A stretch of DNA of 64,000 nt from JALNYB01 sp963676235 (lineage in GTDB: Archaea > Thermoplasmatota > Thermoplasmata > Methanomassiliicoccales > Methanomethylophilaceae): assembly GCA_963676235.1 (NCBI GenBank), contig OY781044.1:1178001-1242000 (forward strand). The letters run 5' to 3'. Under the pieces are notes generated by a model that worked only from the letters and a program-made list of their open reading frames with translations, did not search any database and was not told the origin of the DNA. This document shows, piece by piece, positions 1 through 9,497 of the stretch. The stretch's first letter is position 1; each line of letters starts with the position of its first letter. A program made the translations under genes and the position numbers.

Positions 1-1
1 G

Positions 2-397
2 AGGCATATCAGGGCCATGAATGCAGAGATCCGCAGGATTGCAGGTCTGTCTGAGGATGAATTATACGAAGCAGCAAAGCAATTACAGGTATCGTTGGAT
101 CTTGTACAGTATGTTCATGAGAATAAGAGATTACCAGTGGTCAATTTTGCAGCAGGCGGAATAGCAACACCGGCAGATGCGGCACTGATGATGCAACTAG
201 GCGCGGAAGGTGTCTTTGTAGGTTCAGGGATATTCAAATCCGGAAATCCTGCTAAACGTGCAGCAGCTATTGTCAAAGCTGTTACCAATTACAATGATCC
301 AGTAATTCTTGCACAATTATCAGAAGATCTCGGTCCTGCGATGGTCGGGATCAATGAGCAGGAGATCAACATTATAATGGCCGAGCGTGGGCAGTAA
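2..397 (+). CDS. pdxS: Pyridoxal 5'-phosphate synthase lyase subunit PdxS (3' part)
   Basis: C-terminal part of the PdxS (Pdx1/SNZ) TIM-barrel subunit, which builds pyridoxal 5'-phosphate from ribose 5-phosphate, glyceraldehyde 3-phosphate and ammonia delivered by PdxT. The frame is open from the first bases of the window (RHIRAMN), so the true start lies upstream; the internal Met codons seen here are not the start. The phosphate-binding segments NFAAGGIATPADAALMM and GVFVGSGIFKS are typical of the family. The stop overlaps the pdxT start in a TAATG junction, so the two are translationally coupled. Identification is secure; only about 131 residues are present. Confidence 0.95.
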   Translation, partial: RHIRAMNAEIRRIAGLSEDELYEAAKQLQVSLDLVQYVHENKRLPVVNFAAGGIATPADAALMMQLGAEGVFVGSGIFKSGNPAKRAAAIVKAVTNYNDPVILAQLSEDLGPAMVGINEQEINIIMAERGQ

Positions 398-963
398 TGA
401 TTGTAGGTGTTCTTGCCGTTCAGGGAGACTTTGCTGAGCACGAGAAGATGTTGGGTCTACTCGGTGTTGAGCATTTTCAGATAAGACAGGCTAAAGATCT
501 GGATAAAAAGATGGACGGGCTGATAATTCCCGGCGGCGAGAGCACTGTAATAGGAAAACTCCTCAGAGAATTGGGGATGATGGATCGTATCAAGGTAATG
601 ATACAGAACGGACTCCCGGTATTCGGTACATGTGCGGGATTGATACTCCTTTCTGAAAGTATTTTTAATGACGATAATGTCTATATCGGGACCATGCCGA
701 TATGTGTTAAACGTAACGCATATGGCAGACAGCTGGGAAGTTTCACGACGGAAGCGGAATTCAAGGGCATAGGAAAGATACCTATGGAATTCATTCGTGC
801 ACCCGTTGTCGATTCGATGAAAGATGGCGTAGAGATACTTGCAGTGGTTAACGGCAAGATAGTGGCTGCTAAATTCGGAAAGCAGTTGGTGACGGCTTTT
901 CATCCGGAATTGACTTCAGATCTTTCAGTTTATCAATTTTTTATCGATTTAGTGTCAACTTAA
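397..963 (+). CDS. pdxT: Pyridoxal 5'-phosphate synthase glutaminase subunit PdxT
   Basis: Class I glutamine amidotransferase of 188 residues that hydrolyses glutamine and channels ammonia to PdxS in the cytosolic PLP synthase complex. Visible motifs are the GGES loop (IIPGGESTVIGKLL, about residue 46), the nucleophile elbow GTCAG with the catalytic Cys near residue 79, and the C-terminal HPE (TAFHPELT) that supplies the catalytic His and Glu. Length is normal for the family. The gene shares one base with the end of pdxS (TAATG), so it needs no separate promoter. No terminator-like hairpin is obvious after it; an AT-rich spacer of about 220 bases follows. Confidence 0.96.
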   Translation: MIVGVLAVQGDFAEHEKMLGLLGVEHFQIRQAKDLDKKMDGLIIPGGESTVIGKLLRELGMMDRIKVMIQNGLPVFGTCAGLILLSESIFNDDNVYIGTMPICVKRNAYGRQLGSFTTEAEFKGIGKIPMEFIRAPVVDSMKDGVEILAVVNGKIVAAKFGKQLVTAFHPELTSDLSVYQFFIDLVST

Positions 964-1186
964 TCATTAATTATTGTTAACTTTTTATATTAGTTATAAT
1001 AAATTATATAACCGTTAACATTCATTCTAAAAATACCATATTTAAAACTAATTACAATGAAAGAAAAACAATGAAAACTAGAATATTAATCTTTCTATTT
1101 TCTTTGTCTTCATATATATTAGTTTTCATGTCTTCATAACAGCAGATAATGTTGACAATATGGATTAATACTAAGAAGGAAAAATA

Positions 1187-2218
1187 ATGGCAGACGAACA
1201 CATCCTGTTTCCGTTTACCCGCATTGTCGGTCAGGAAAAAATGAAGAAAGCCCTGCTTCTCAACATTGTCGATCCAGGCATTGGAGGAGTTTTGATAAAA
1301 GGAGAGAAAGGTACAGCAAAATCTACATCTGTAAGGTCCCTTGTACAGGTACTTCCTGCAGTGAATGTCGTTAAAGGCTGTGTTTTTCACTGTGACCCTA
1401 AACATCCGAAGAGGATGTGTGTCTATTGTCAAGAAAAGATGGCAAAAGGCAAAATATTAGAATCTGCGACCGTACCAATGAAGGTCGTAGAACTTCCATT
1501 AAGTGCCACAGAAGACCGTGTATCGGGTACATTGGATCTTGAACATGTGTTGAAGACCGGTGAGAAGAAATTTGAACCTGGCGTACTTGCGCAGGCAAAC
1601 GGAAATCTTCTGTATGTAGACGAAGTGAATCTTCTGGATGATCATATCGTTGATCTTTTACTGGATTCTGCAGCAATGGGTATAAATTACATCGAGAGAG
1701 AAGGAATTTCGTTCTCGCATCCTGCAAAGTTCATTCTTGTGGGAACTATGAATCCTGAAGAAGGAAATCTGAGGCCCCAATTGCTGGACAGATTTGGTCT
1801 TTCCGTTATGGTTGAGGGAGAGAAAGAGATCGATACAAGGATGGAAGTCATAAGGAGAAGACTTGCATTCGATGCAGATCCTGAATCATATATCAAGGAT
1901 TGTCAGGGTGAATTAGACGCGCTTCATGACAAGATCGTTAACGCAAGGAAGAATCTAGCATCGATCAAAGTGGATGAAAGTCTGATCCACGCAGTAGCTG
2001 TTGTTTCCATTCGTTCGGGAATGGAAGGGCACAGGGCCGATATTTCAATGATAAGGGCAGCCAAAGCAAATGCTGCATTAGAAGGAAGAGACACAGTAAC
2101 AATAGATGATGTTCGCGATACCGCAGGTCTTGTTCTTGCGCACCGTTTGAAGAAGGGTCCTTTCGAGGAAGCAGTCTTCAAAGAGGAGGATCTGGAAACA
2201 TGGTTGATGGGCGTGTAA
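1187..2218 (+). CDS. ChlI/BchI-like AAA+ ATPase (Mg-chelatase family)
   Basis: AAA+ ATPase of 343 residues resembling the I subunit of magnesium chelatase. Walker A is GEKGTAKST (about residues 38-46) and Walker B is LLYVDEVNLL (about 143-152); a GTMNPEEGNLRPQLLDRFGL block holds sensor 1 and an Arg finger. A CxxC pair (CVYCQEK) sits in the insert after the first helix. In methanogens such proteins are proposed to drive metal insertion into tetrapyrroles together with a CobN/ChlH-type large subunit, but no such subunit lies nearby, so the substrate is unknown; a MoxR-like maturation role is possible. The 3' end overlaps the next gene by 19 bases, indicating an operon with the VWA-containing partner. 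Confidence 0.85.
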   Translation: MADEHILFPFTRIVGQEKMKKALLLNIVDPGIGGVLIKGEKGTAKSTSVRSLVQVLPAVNVVKGCVFHCDPKHPKRMCVYCQEKMAKGKILESATVPMKVVELPLSATEDRVSGTLDLEHVLKTGEKKFEPGVLAQANGNLLYVDEVNLLDDHIVDLLLDSAAMGINYIEREGISFSHPAKFILVGTMNPEEGNLRPQLLDRFGLSVMVEGEKEIDTRMEVIRRRLAFDADPESYIKDCQGELDALHDKIVNARKNLASIKVDESLIHAVAVVSIRSGMEGHRADISMIRAAKANAALEGRDTVTIDDVRDTAGLVLAHRLKKGPFEEAVFKEEDLETWLMGV

Positions 2219-4143
2219 GGCCTGTTCATTTTCCTTTCTCGGCAATATATGGCATGGAAGATGCTAAGAAAGCATTACTGTGTCTGATTGTTAATCCAAG
2301 AATAAAAGGCATGCTGATCAAAGGTGCATCAGGTGTTGCAAAGACAACGTTGGCACGTTCGATATCAGGAGAGCTTTCAGGACGCACTATAATAAACGTC
2401 CCCCTCAACGTAACAGATGAACAGTTGTTCGGGTGTTTGGACATAGAGGCGGCTATCAAGGATGGTATGATCTCGATGCAGGAAGGTCTGCTTGAGCGCG
2501 CAAATAATAATTTTCTATATCTGGATGATGTAAATCTCTTCGATCAGAGAGTTATAAGCGAAGTTATGGATTGCGTTCTTACCAGAAAGGTGACCGTAGA
2601 AAGAGAGAATGTGTCTTCGATGTATACGTGTAACACAACAGTCATTGCTACAATGAACTCTGCCGACTCATATCTCAATCCTCGTGTTCTGGACTGTTTT
2701 GATATGTGTATTCAGGTACCTGCTCCAAATGGTGTAAAGGATAGAGAGGAGATAATCAGAAGGAATATAGAATATTCAGAAGACCCTGATTCATTCGTTA
2801 AGAAGTATTCACTAGAGGAAGAAAAAGTCGTAAAGAATCTTTTGGATGCAAGGAAATTGCTTAAGGATGTTACAATTTCAGAGGATATGATCGCTGTAGT
2901 TTCCGAATTGTGTGTGAAGACAGACATTGAAGGATACCGCGGGGATATCTCTACGGTTATAGTTTCTATGACGCTTGCTGCTCTGAACGGAAGGACAGAG
3001 GTAATTTTGGAAGATGTCAGGCAGTCTGCTTTATTCTGTCTTTATCACAGACAGAATATGAAACTGAAGGAGAAGTCGGAAAAGCAGAAGAACAAGGAAG
3101 CGCTGGAAGGTCAGCAAGATTATGAGATCATGGGCAGTGGACAGACGCATATGAATCGTTGCATTCACGATGACTGTAAGGAGGATCCGGAAGAGCTGTC
3201 TCAAGAAGCAATAGATGGTGTAACAGAGCCCGATCCAGACAGTGTTATGACCGGTTATATCTACGAGGTAGACGATGTCATAACAAAGATAGGAGAGACT
3301 TTCAAGGCTATCGATGTTTTTGAATCAGAGTCCAGAAAAGCTCGCGGTGCTGCAAACGACGGTGGTAAAAGACTGTTCATGAAAAGTAACGATAGATCTG
3401 GGAAGTATATAGGTTCAAGAATAACCGAGAGTAAGAATCCAGATCTTGCGTTTGATGCAACTGTCCGTGCTGCGGCGCCTTATCAGCGCAGACGTCACAA
3501 CGAGAATCATGATGATGGTGACACGATAATAATCGAGAATCACGATCTAAGAGAAAAAGTCAGAGAGAAGCGTAGTTCCAGTACTTTTCTATTTTTGTTA
3601 GATACCAGTGGTTCGTTGATAATTAGGAATAGGATGGTGGCCGTTAAAGCTACGATACTGTCAATGTTAAAGAATAATTACGTCAAGCGCGATCGTATAG
3701 GATTCATGACATTCAACGAGGAATCCATCAATATGCTGATGCCTCCGACAAAATCGGTTGATACCATCTATAAATTGTTGGATAATCTGCCTATCGGAAA
3801 AAGAACGCCTCTCAGCGGAGCTATGTTGGCCGTCAGTAATTATATGACCACTTATGTTAGGAAACGTCCCGACGAGAAGTGTTATGTTATTCTGATCACA
3901 GACGGAGAAGCCAATGTATCTATCGATGAAAATGCAGATCCCATCGAAGAATCTCTCAGAGTAGCCGCTAAGATATCGATTCCGAATACAGAATGGGTCG
4001 TAATCGATTCTGGAAAGAGATTCGTGGAATCCGATGATGCTCTAAATCTTGCACATGCACTGAGGGCCAGATATTATAGGCTGGAAGATTTGAAGGCAAG
4101 CGAAGAATCCATCAATTTAGAAGAAAGCAAATCTGTTATCTAA
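2200..4143 (+). CDS. ChlD-like protein: AAA+ ATPase domain plus VWA domain
   Basis: 647-residue partner of the preceding ATPase. The N-terminal half is a second AAA+ module with Walker A GASGVAKTT (about residue 42) and Walker B FLYLDDVNLF. A low-complexity acidic/basic linker spans about residues 285-450, and the C-terminus is a VWA domain with a complete MIDAS: DTSGS (about 467), the Thr in GKRTPLSGAM and the Asp in ILITDGEAN. This is the ChlD/BchD layout of magnesium/cobalt chelatases. The start at 2200 has a strong GAGGAGG ribosome site about 10 bases upstream, inside the end of the previous gene, so translation is coupled. A role in metal chelation is family inference; a chaperone-like MoxR/VWA role cannot be excluded. 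Confidence 0.85.
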   Translation: MVDGRVRPVHFPFSAIYGMEDAKKALLCLIVNPRIKGMLIKGASGVAKTTLARSISGELSGRTIINVPLNVTDEQLFGCLDIEAAIKDGMISMQEGLLERANNNFLYLDDVNLFDQRVISEVMDCVLTRKVTVERENVSSMYTCNTTVIATMNSADSYLNPRVLDCFDMCIQVPAPNGVKDREEIIRRNIEYSEDPDSFVKKYSLEEEKVVKNLLDARKLLKDVTISEDMIAVVSELCVKTDIEGYRGDISTVIVSMTLAALNGRTEVILEDVRQSALFCLYHRQNMKLKEKSEKQKNKEALEGQQDYEIMGSGQTHMNRCIHDDCKEDPEELSQEAIDGVTEPDPDSVMTGYIYEVDDVITKIGETFKAIDVFESESRKARGAANDGGKRLFMKSNDRSGKYIGSRITESKNPDLAFDATVRAAAPYQRRRHNENHDDGDTIIIENHDLREKVREKRSSSTFLFLLDTSGSLIIRNRMVAVKATILSMLKNNYVKRDRIGFMTFNEESINMLMPPTKSVDTIYKLLDNLPIGKRTPLSGAMLAVSNYMTTYVRKRPDEKCYVILITDGEANVSIDENADPIEESLRVAAKISIPNTEWVVIDSGKRFVESDDALNLAHALRARYYRLEDLKASEESINLEESKSVI

Positions 4144-4400
4144 ACTTTTTAAATAATTTTCATTTTTATGATTCTGTGGGTATTATTTTTAGGTTAGTTT
4201 ATGTTTTCAATTAAATATCACTTTTTATTGCAATTTTTGATTTCTGCAAGGATCTTTATTATCTCAGTCTGACCTTCAAACTTTAGAATTTTATTTATTT
4301 GTGAAAAATATCGATGAGATCTGAGTTACGTAAAAAATAAGGAAGAGTTCAATTATTGTTTCATAAAAGAAAAGAGATATATTAGGTGAAGGTGGGTCTC

Positions 4401-4673
4401 ATGGCTGATAAGGGTTTGATGAATTTTAATCTAACGAATGATGAAAAAAGAAAAGTTTTGAAGGATATTGAGTATTTTTTCGATATCGAACGTGAAGAAA
4501 AAATAGGAATCATAGCATCTGAAAGATTATTGGATTTTATATTGGAATCAATTGGAAAAACGATATACAACAAAGCATTGGATGATGCTAAGAAATGGTT
4601 TGAGCATTCATTGGAGAATATTGAATCAGATTATTATTTGTTATATAAAGAAAAACAGATAAGATATCCTTAA
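4401..4673 (+). CDS. DUF2164 family protein
   Basis: Small acidic, helical protein of 90 residues. The pattern NLTNDEKRKVLKDIEYFF, then a hydrophobic helix (RLLDFILESIGKTIYNKALD) and DAKKWFEHSLENIESDYY matches my recollection of DUF2164, a family of unknown function. I start it at the ATG at 4401, which follows AAGGTGG, rather than the in-frame GTG at 4386. The gene stands alone, with AT-rich sequence on both sides and a hairpin after it. No function can be given. Confidence 0.7.
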   Translation: MADKGLMNFNLTNDEKRKVLKDIEYFFDIEREEKIGIIASERLLDFILESIGKTIYNKALDDAKKWFEHSLENIESDYYLLYKEKQIRYP

Positions 4674-4791
4674 TTTTGATAGATATATTTTGAAATGAAG
4701 TTATTTGTTAAATTCGAATTTTAAAATATTTTCTGATTATTTCATATAGAGGTTAGATAAGTTTTATAGGAATTTGAATAATATAGAAAAT

Positions 4792-4811
4792 AGCGTCTCT
4801 GAAGAGACGCT
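4792..4811. terminator. Bidirectional hairpin terminator
   Basis: AGCGTCTC and GAGACGCT form an 8-base-pair stem around a 4-base loop, followed by a T-rich run on the plus strand and preceded by an A-rich run. It lies between converging genes and could serve both. Confidence 0.7.
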
Positions 4812-4819
4812 GTTTATTA

Positions 4820-5368
4820 TTAATCGATTTCTTCATCTTCTGTATAATCCATGGTGACATCTTGGAGGAACATCCATTCGGAAACTGAAATATACAGTGC
4901 TATGATGCTGCCGAGTATCAGGATTATTCCGACGACAATACCCTGAGAACCATAATCCAGCGAATTCATTGCCGCAATGAAGGCAATTACCATCAGGATG
5001 TTGAATAACATGATATGAAGGTCTCCGACTCTGTAAGACATGAATATCAAGATCATCGACATTATGACAACGATCAATCTGAAAACATCAGATACATCTG
5101 CCACGCTCGAAGTGCCGACGCAGATGGCGGCAAGGCTGATCATGAAGAAGGTCATACCCTCTATCATTTGTAGTTTGAACATCGAGATGAATGCCACTAT
5201 CAAGATGGTAACTCCGCATACCAATATAGGGATATTCAACGATCCGATATCACTTAAAAAATCATATTCCGAATTTAATCTGCCGATACCGACCATGAGG
5301 AGATATATTCCTCCGATAAGGAATCCTATGATTGGTGCCACAAGACCGATTTTCACATCTGACTGCAT
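4820..5368 (-). CDS. Six-helix integral membrane protein, unknown function
   Basis: 182 residues with about six hydrophobic helices (roughly residues 7-28, 46-64, 70-88, 95-112, 116-134, 142-162) and an acidic tail (MDYTEDEEID). No signature motif of a known transporter is visible. The architecture is that of small archaeal membrane proteins of the HdeD/DUF308 kind, but I cannot assign it firmly. It is a single gene, convergent with the DUF2164 gene across a shared hairpin. Confidence 0.65.
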   Translation of the reverse strand: MQSDVKIGLVAPIIGFLIGGIYLLMVGIGRLNSEYDFLSDIGSLNIPILVCGVTILIVAFISMFKLQMIEGMTFFMISLAAICVGTSSVADVSDVFRLIVVIMSMILIFMSYRVGDLHIMLFNILMVIAFIAAMNSLDYGSQGIVVGIILILGSIIALYISVSEWMFLQDVTMDYTEDEEID

Positions 5369-5455
5369 ACAACCATGTAGATATTGAAATTATTTAATGA
5401 GAACGACCGTTTATTTGTATATAAATCGGGCCTCAATCCTTTGCAGATATGATAT

Positions 5456-5860
5456 TCAAAGTAACTTTGTGCATATTGGTACCTGACGGCATGCCGACGA
5501 TGCAGAGAAGAGATGAACATTATCTGCTGCCAATTGAGGTATGATCTGTTCCCAGCCTATCATTTCTGGAGTATCGAACAGTAAGATATAATTCTCGACA
5601 GATGGTTTTATCTGATTTTTAAAGAAAGGTAGTAATTCTCTGGGAAAATCCACTTTGCTGTCTGCAAGGATGTCACGGTCCAATTTGATTATGTTGGCTG
5701 TAGGGTCTTGTGAGATTATCTCATTCATAACTACGGTCATAAGGGAACGACATCCTTCTGTTCTTAGGCCTGCCAACACCTTATCCTTAGGATCTTTAAG
5801 AAAATTTTTGACATACAATCTAGGGTCGCTTTCTGACGGACATGCGGTTACCATGAACAT
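5456..5860 (-). CDS. Hypothetical protein (134 residues)
   Basis: Not recognised. Soluble, mixed alpha/beta composition, with four Cys residues (CPSESD, EGCRS, SACRQVPIC) and a Rossmann-like alternation of hydrophobic strands (SVENYILLFDTPEMIGWEQI). The start ATG is not preceded by a clear ribosome binding site, so the message may be leaderless or the gene may be truncated at the 5' end. Codon use looks like that of real genes in the window. The flanks are a 90-base spacer on one side and a large gene-poor stretch on the other. Confidence 0.5.
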   Translation of the reverse strand: MFMVTACPSESDPRLYVKNFLKDPKDKVLAGLRTEGCRSLMTVVMNEIISQDPTANIIKLDRDILADSKVDFPRELLPFFKNQIKPSVENYILLFDTPEMIGWEQIIPQLAADNVHLFSASSACRQVPICTKLL

Positions 5861-6396
5861 TAGTATGGGTGTATTAGATTAATATGTTTGTCATTTTTGG
5901 ATTTTATAGATTTTTTGCAAGATATATTTCGATTTTATTACATAATTTGGTTTCTTCAGGAATTTGTGCGGAAACTATTTTATGAGTTCTTTACAAAACA
6001 TTTTCATTAGGTTCGACAGGGTCTGGGGGACCTCTGGGGGACAGTGTGATGTCAGATTCTCAAGGGACTTATGCAGCTATTTCCACATAAATTCTTGAAG
6101 AACTACATTTTTTTATGATCATGAAAAGAATTTTATCAAATTCTACGACCAGATAAGAGATATTAGTGGTAAGTTTTGGATCGGAGATATCACCATTCAA
6201 TGCAATTATTCCAGAACGTTTATATGATATATTGGCAAAATTTTCTATACGTACTCTGAGCATTTCGATATCATATTAGGCATATATTCAGATATGGCAT
6301 ATGAATTCGCACATCGGAATCAGAGTATGGTATAGAATGTTTTTTTTAAAAGATATATGGAAGGATCAGAAACATTTCTTGCGCGATTTATTATGT
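5861..6396. other. Gene-poor stretch with one short reading frame
   Basis: About 535 bases with no convincing gene except a 64-codon minus-strand frame at 6069-6263 listed separately. A short direct repeat, TCTGGGGGAC followed closely by TCTGGGGGAC, lies around 6022-6044 and is unusually G-rich for this AT-rich region. No hairpin terminator stands out. Confidence 0.4.
6069..6263 (-). CDS. Possible small protein (64 residues)
   Basis: A short frame in an otherwise empty stretch. The predicted product is non-repetitive with beta-rich hydrophobic alternation (NISYLVVEFDKILFMIIKK) and is unlike random AT-rich translation, but no ribosome site precedes the ATG and I recognise no family. It could be a leaderless small gene or a decayed fragment. 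Confidence 0.25.
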   Translation of the reverse strand: MLRVRIENFANISYKRSGIIALNGDISDPKLTTNISYLVVEFDKILFMIIKKCSSSRIYVEIAA

Positions 6397-7779
6397 TTAG
6401 TTTTCAGCGTATCTCTCACATCTCCATGATATTATTATTCCAATGATGCACACGATTAGGCATATTGCAAATGATATCTGCATAACATTAATGAAATTTT
6501 CATATCGGGAAGGGTTTAAGTTATCTATGGAGCCCATAATAACGGTTATTGTACACATTGCTATTGACATGCTGACGGCTTTTCCTATTTGTCTAGATAA
6601 TGCCATAATTCCTGAAGCTTCTCCACGGTCCGAAGATGGAACCGATGACATGATCGTACTGTTGTTAGGGGCAGAAAACATCGCAAATCCAAATCCGATT
6701 GTTATCATAGTAGCATATACCAGATAGATGTTTAGTTGAGTGCTATAGCACAATATCATTATAATTCCAATAGACACAAGGATTAGGCCTATTGTCGGAA
6801 GTATGTTTTTATTATACATCTTATCGGAGAGTGCGCCCATTTTTGCAGTAAAGGTCACTTGTATCAAAGGTTGTATGAATATGATGATTCCTACATGTGT
6901 TGCAGACATTCCGCCGATGGTTTGAAGATATAGTGCCAAGAAGAAAGATACAGAGTAGCTGGCACTATAGCTCATAAACGAAGCTACACATGACTTTGTA
7001 AAAGTTTTATGTTTAAATATTTCGATGTTCAGCACAGGAGAATTACGATGCCCCATCACTCTGATGAATATAATCGAAAGAATGAGGCCTGTGATAAGCA
7101 ATAATATGGCCCACATACGTGGAAGGTATATCAATCCAAGAATGACCGCAGATATTGAGAATACATATAAAATAGCTCCAGGGACATCCATTTTATCTAT
7201 ATTGTTAGGGTAATTTTCTTTTTTCAGTAATACAAGGGCAGTTACAGAAATAATTATAAATGGTATGGCAAATAGAAATAGGGAACGCCAGCCCAGCAGA
7301 TCATTTACTATTCCGCCAATGGATGGGCCTGTAGCTAAACCCAAATAAATCGATGTCGTGTACAATCCTATGGCCCATCCTCTTCTATTGGACGGAAATG
7401 CATCTGTGATCATCGCGATAAATACAACAGAGAGCATAGCACCGCCGATACCTCCGATCAGTCTCAATACAAGTAGCATGTCAAAAGATATGCTGATGGC
7501 AGATAGCAATAAGGATGCACTTATTATAGTGAGTCCCACAAACAGAATCTTTTTTCTACCTACGATATCGGCAAGTTTTGCAATCGGAACCATTGTTATT
7601 ATTGTACCAAGTATGTATACTGTATTAACCATGGCCATTTTTTTGGATCCGATATCGAATTCATGGCTTATAGAAATCAATGAGATATTCATCATTGTCG
7701 CTATCAAAGGCATGATGAACACTCCAGTGCAAGCAGCGATCATCAACAGTTTTTGGTCTCTGGCACCGTATTCTATCAC
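6397..7779 (-). CDS. MFS multidrug/efflux transporter (DHA2-like)
   Basis: 460-residue major facilitator superfamily permease. Motif A between the second and third helices is LADIVGRKKILFVG (about residue 67), and motif C in the fifth helix is GLATGPSIGG (about 147). About 12-14 hydrophobic helices are predicted, consistent with the DHA drug:H+ antiporter families. The start is a GTG at 7779 with a TATA-like box (TATATTTAAA on the plus strand, about 7799-7808) roughly 25 bases upstream, suggesting a leaderless message. It is divergent from an HxlR-type repressor with 181 bases between them, the usual arrangement for a drug- or stress-inducible exporter controlled by its neighbour. Substrate unknown. 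Confidence 0.9.
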   Translation of the reverse strand: MIEYGARDQKLLMIAACTGVFIMPLIATMMNISLISISHEFDIGSKKMAMVNTVYILGTIITMVPIAKLADIVGRKKILFVGLTIISASLLLSAISISFDMLLVLRLIGGIGGAMLSVVFIAMITDAFPSNRRGWAIGLYTTSIYLGLATGPSIGGIVNDLLGWRSLFLFAIPFIIISVTALVLLKKENYPNNIDKMDVPGAILYVFSISAVILGLIYLPRMWAILLLITGLILSIIFIRVMGHRNSPVLNIEIFKHKTFTKSCVASFMSYSASYSVSFFLALYLQTIGGMSATHVGIIIFIQPLIQVTFTAKMGALSDKMYNKNILPTIGLILVSIGIIMILCYSTQLNIYLVYATMITIGFGFAMFSAPNNSTIMSSVPSSDRGEASGIMALSRQIGKAVSMSIAMCTITVIMGSIDNLNPSRYENFINVMQISFAICLIVCIIGIIISWRCERYAEN

Positions 7780-7960
7780 GGTGGTTTCATAGATAGTGTA
7801 TATTTAAATCATATCTTCAGGATGTATTGTAGTAATGAAAATATAACTACCTCAGTTCACTGGAATTTGAATGTGCAATAATATTTATTTCACGATTTGT
7901 ACATCAGAAACTGAATTATTTTATCTAATGATGCCAGTTAGGTTAATGTAAGGTTTTCAG
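7780..7960. promoter_or_regulatory. Divergent promoter region of the MFS exporter and HxlR regulator
   Basis: 181-base AT-rich spacer with a TATA-like box for the exporter near 7799-7808. An imperfect inverted repeat, GTAGT and ACTAC separated by 12 bases (about 7830-7851), is a possible HxlR operator. The operator assignment is a guess from position only. Confidence 0.4.
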
Positions 7961-8377
7961 ATGATCAAAGATGACAATGTTCCGAGAATAGACAGTGTAA
8001 TCGATATAGCGTTATCCGTAATAAGGGGAAAATGGAAGACTCTGATACTTTGTAAATTGGCAGACCGCGACAATATGAGATTCTCACAATTATTAAGTGA
8101 ATTGGAACCAATATCTGCCCGGATACTTTCAAAACAGCTTGGAGAGATGGAACAGGATAAATTAATCAAAAAGATTGATTTTGAAGAGATTCCACCACGT
8201 ATAGAATACTCTATCTCTAGTCAAGGCAAGAATCTTGTTCCTGCATTAAGAGAACTTGCAGATTGGGCCATGATGAATAAATTCGATCAGATATCTTACG
8301 AGGGAGTGTCTAATATTCGTGTGTTTTGGTCCGATAAATATAAGGGTTCATATGAGGATCACGATAGAATTTCATAA
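7961..8377 (+). CDS. HxlR-family winged-helix transcriptional regulator
   Basis: 138-residue MarR-like winged-helix protein of the HxlR class. The family pattern is clear: ALSVIRGKWKTLILCKL, then RFSQLLSELEPISARILSKQL (recognition helix) and EEIPPRIEYSISSQGKNLVP (wing). The conserved N-terminal Cys used as a redox switch by some HxlR/HypR proteins is absent; the equivalent segment reads VPRIDSVIDIAL. Divergent orientation to the MFS exporter suggests it represses that gene and itself. An AAGG ribosome site lies about 7 bases before the ATG. Confidence 0.9.
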   Translation: MIKDDNVPRIDSVIDIALSVIRGKWKTLILCKLADRDNMRFSQLLSELEPISARILSKQLGEMEQDKLIKKIDFEEIPPRIEYSISSQGKNLVPALRELADWAMMNKFDQISYEGVSNIRVFWSDKYKGSYEDHDRIS

Positions 8378-8979
8378 TATTTTTGCACATTAAACGCAGT
8401 ACGTTGAATGGAGCAATTGATGTTTTAAGGAGATCATTTTTGATTTATTGTCTCATTATTTTTCGGTTCTCCGGGTTTTTATGTGGAAATGACTACCACG
8501 AGTTCTTTTTTCATATATGGCGGTCATGCAGGGCTTCGTAACCTTGCATAGACCGTTAAAATTATTTTCTTTAGGATTGTTCAATTCTTCTAGTTCTTGT
8601 TACTGACAGTTTGTGCGAATTCTAATATATTTTTTGAGTAATTTCGTTTATCGGTTTAGAGATTTAGTTTACTGTAATCAATAGCCATTTAGATGAAGTT
8701 TTGAACTTCGATGTATATTTTGCTTTATGTTTGGTGCATGGCATATCACGTTTATCCGATCTTTTTGGGTTTGTCTTTAAGACAGACATTGGAAATGATG
8801 GTGACACAAATATAATGTGTAGTGTAACAAAATATTGTAGTTATCGAGGATTCTGAGAAAAAAACAAAATTTTTTTATTTAAATCATATAAATTTAAACA
8901 TCAATGACTTAGTTAATAATTACATATATATAAATATTGCTAATAAGTATATACGTTGCAAAGAATAAAGGAAAACAAA
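8378..8979. other. Gene-free stretch with one imperfect hairpin
   Basis: About 600 bases without a supportable gene. An imperfect inverted repeat at about 8521-8554 (CGGTCATGCAGG against CCTTGCATAGACCG, two one-base bulges) is followed by a T-rich segment and could be the terminator of the HxlR gene or a decayed structured element. The last 80 bases are very AT-rich with several TATA-like boxes, probably the promoter of the next gene. Confidence 0.45.
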
Positions 8980-9471
8980 ATGACAAATTCAAAGATAGCA
9001 GGTTTTATCGGATTAATATCCGGGTTAGTAGCAATTTTAAGTGTTTTTTTAGTATGGGTTGCAGTCAAGGTTAATGTAGGGACTTGGGAAATATTCTCTT
9101 CTGATACTTCTGGTTGGGATGTATTTAAAAACGGAGATGCAGACTATTATATGATCCCCATGATAATATTGATCATAGGAATCATCGTTTTGATAGTTTC
9201 CATAATTGAATTGGCGGGAATAAAAAACAGTGTACCTGCCAAAGTTATGGGGTCCTTTGTATTGCTACTCGGTATCGCGTGTATAGCCTTGACCTTGTTT
9301 TACTACTGGGAGGGCGTAATACAGCCAGTGGTGAATTCTGGACTCGGAATAGATACTGATAAGGCAATGGAACTATATCCGATTGGATCGGGGATTATTG
9401 CAGGCGCAGTGGCAGGAGTATTGATGTTCATATCAGGAATATTGGGGCTTGCTTCAAAGTCATCGGACTGA
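8980..9471 (+). CDS. Four-helix membrane protein, unknown function
   Basis: 163 residues with about four transmembrane helices (roughly residues 6-28, 58-80, 88-107, 132-156) and an extracytoplasmic loop rich in Trp, Asp and Gly after the first helix. The ATG at 8980 follows AAAGGAAAAC and is preferred over the in-frame TTG at 8956. No family recognised. A G-rich hairpin follows directly, so it is probably transcribed alone. Confidence 0.65.
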   Translation: MTNSKIAGFIGLISGLVAILSVFLVWVAVKVNVGTWEIFSSDTSGWDVFKNGDADYYMIPMIILIIGIIVLIVSIIELAGIKNSVPAKVMGSFVLLLGIACIALTLFYYWEGVIQPVVNSGLGIDTDKAMELYPIGSGIIAGAVAGVLMFISGILGLASKSSD

Positions 9472-9483
9472 TAAAAATTAAAT

Positions 9484-9497
9484 GGGGCTAATGCCCC
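9484..9497 (+). terminator. Short GC hairpin after the membrane protein gene
   Basis: GGGGC and GCCCC pair around a TAAT loop 12 bases after the stop codon; a moderately T-rich tail follows. Confidence 0.5.

Noticed and set aside
6022..6044. Direct repeat TCTGGGGGAC as an insertion-site remnant
   Set aside because: No transposase, terminal inverted repeat or second boundary is visible.
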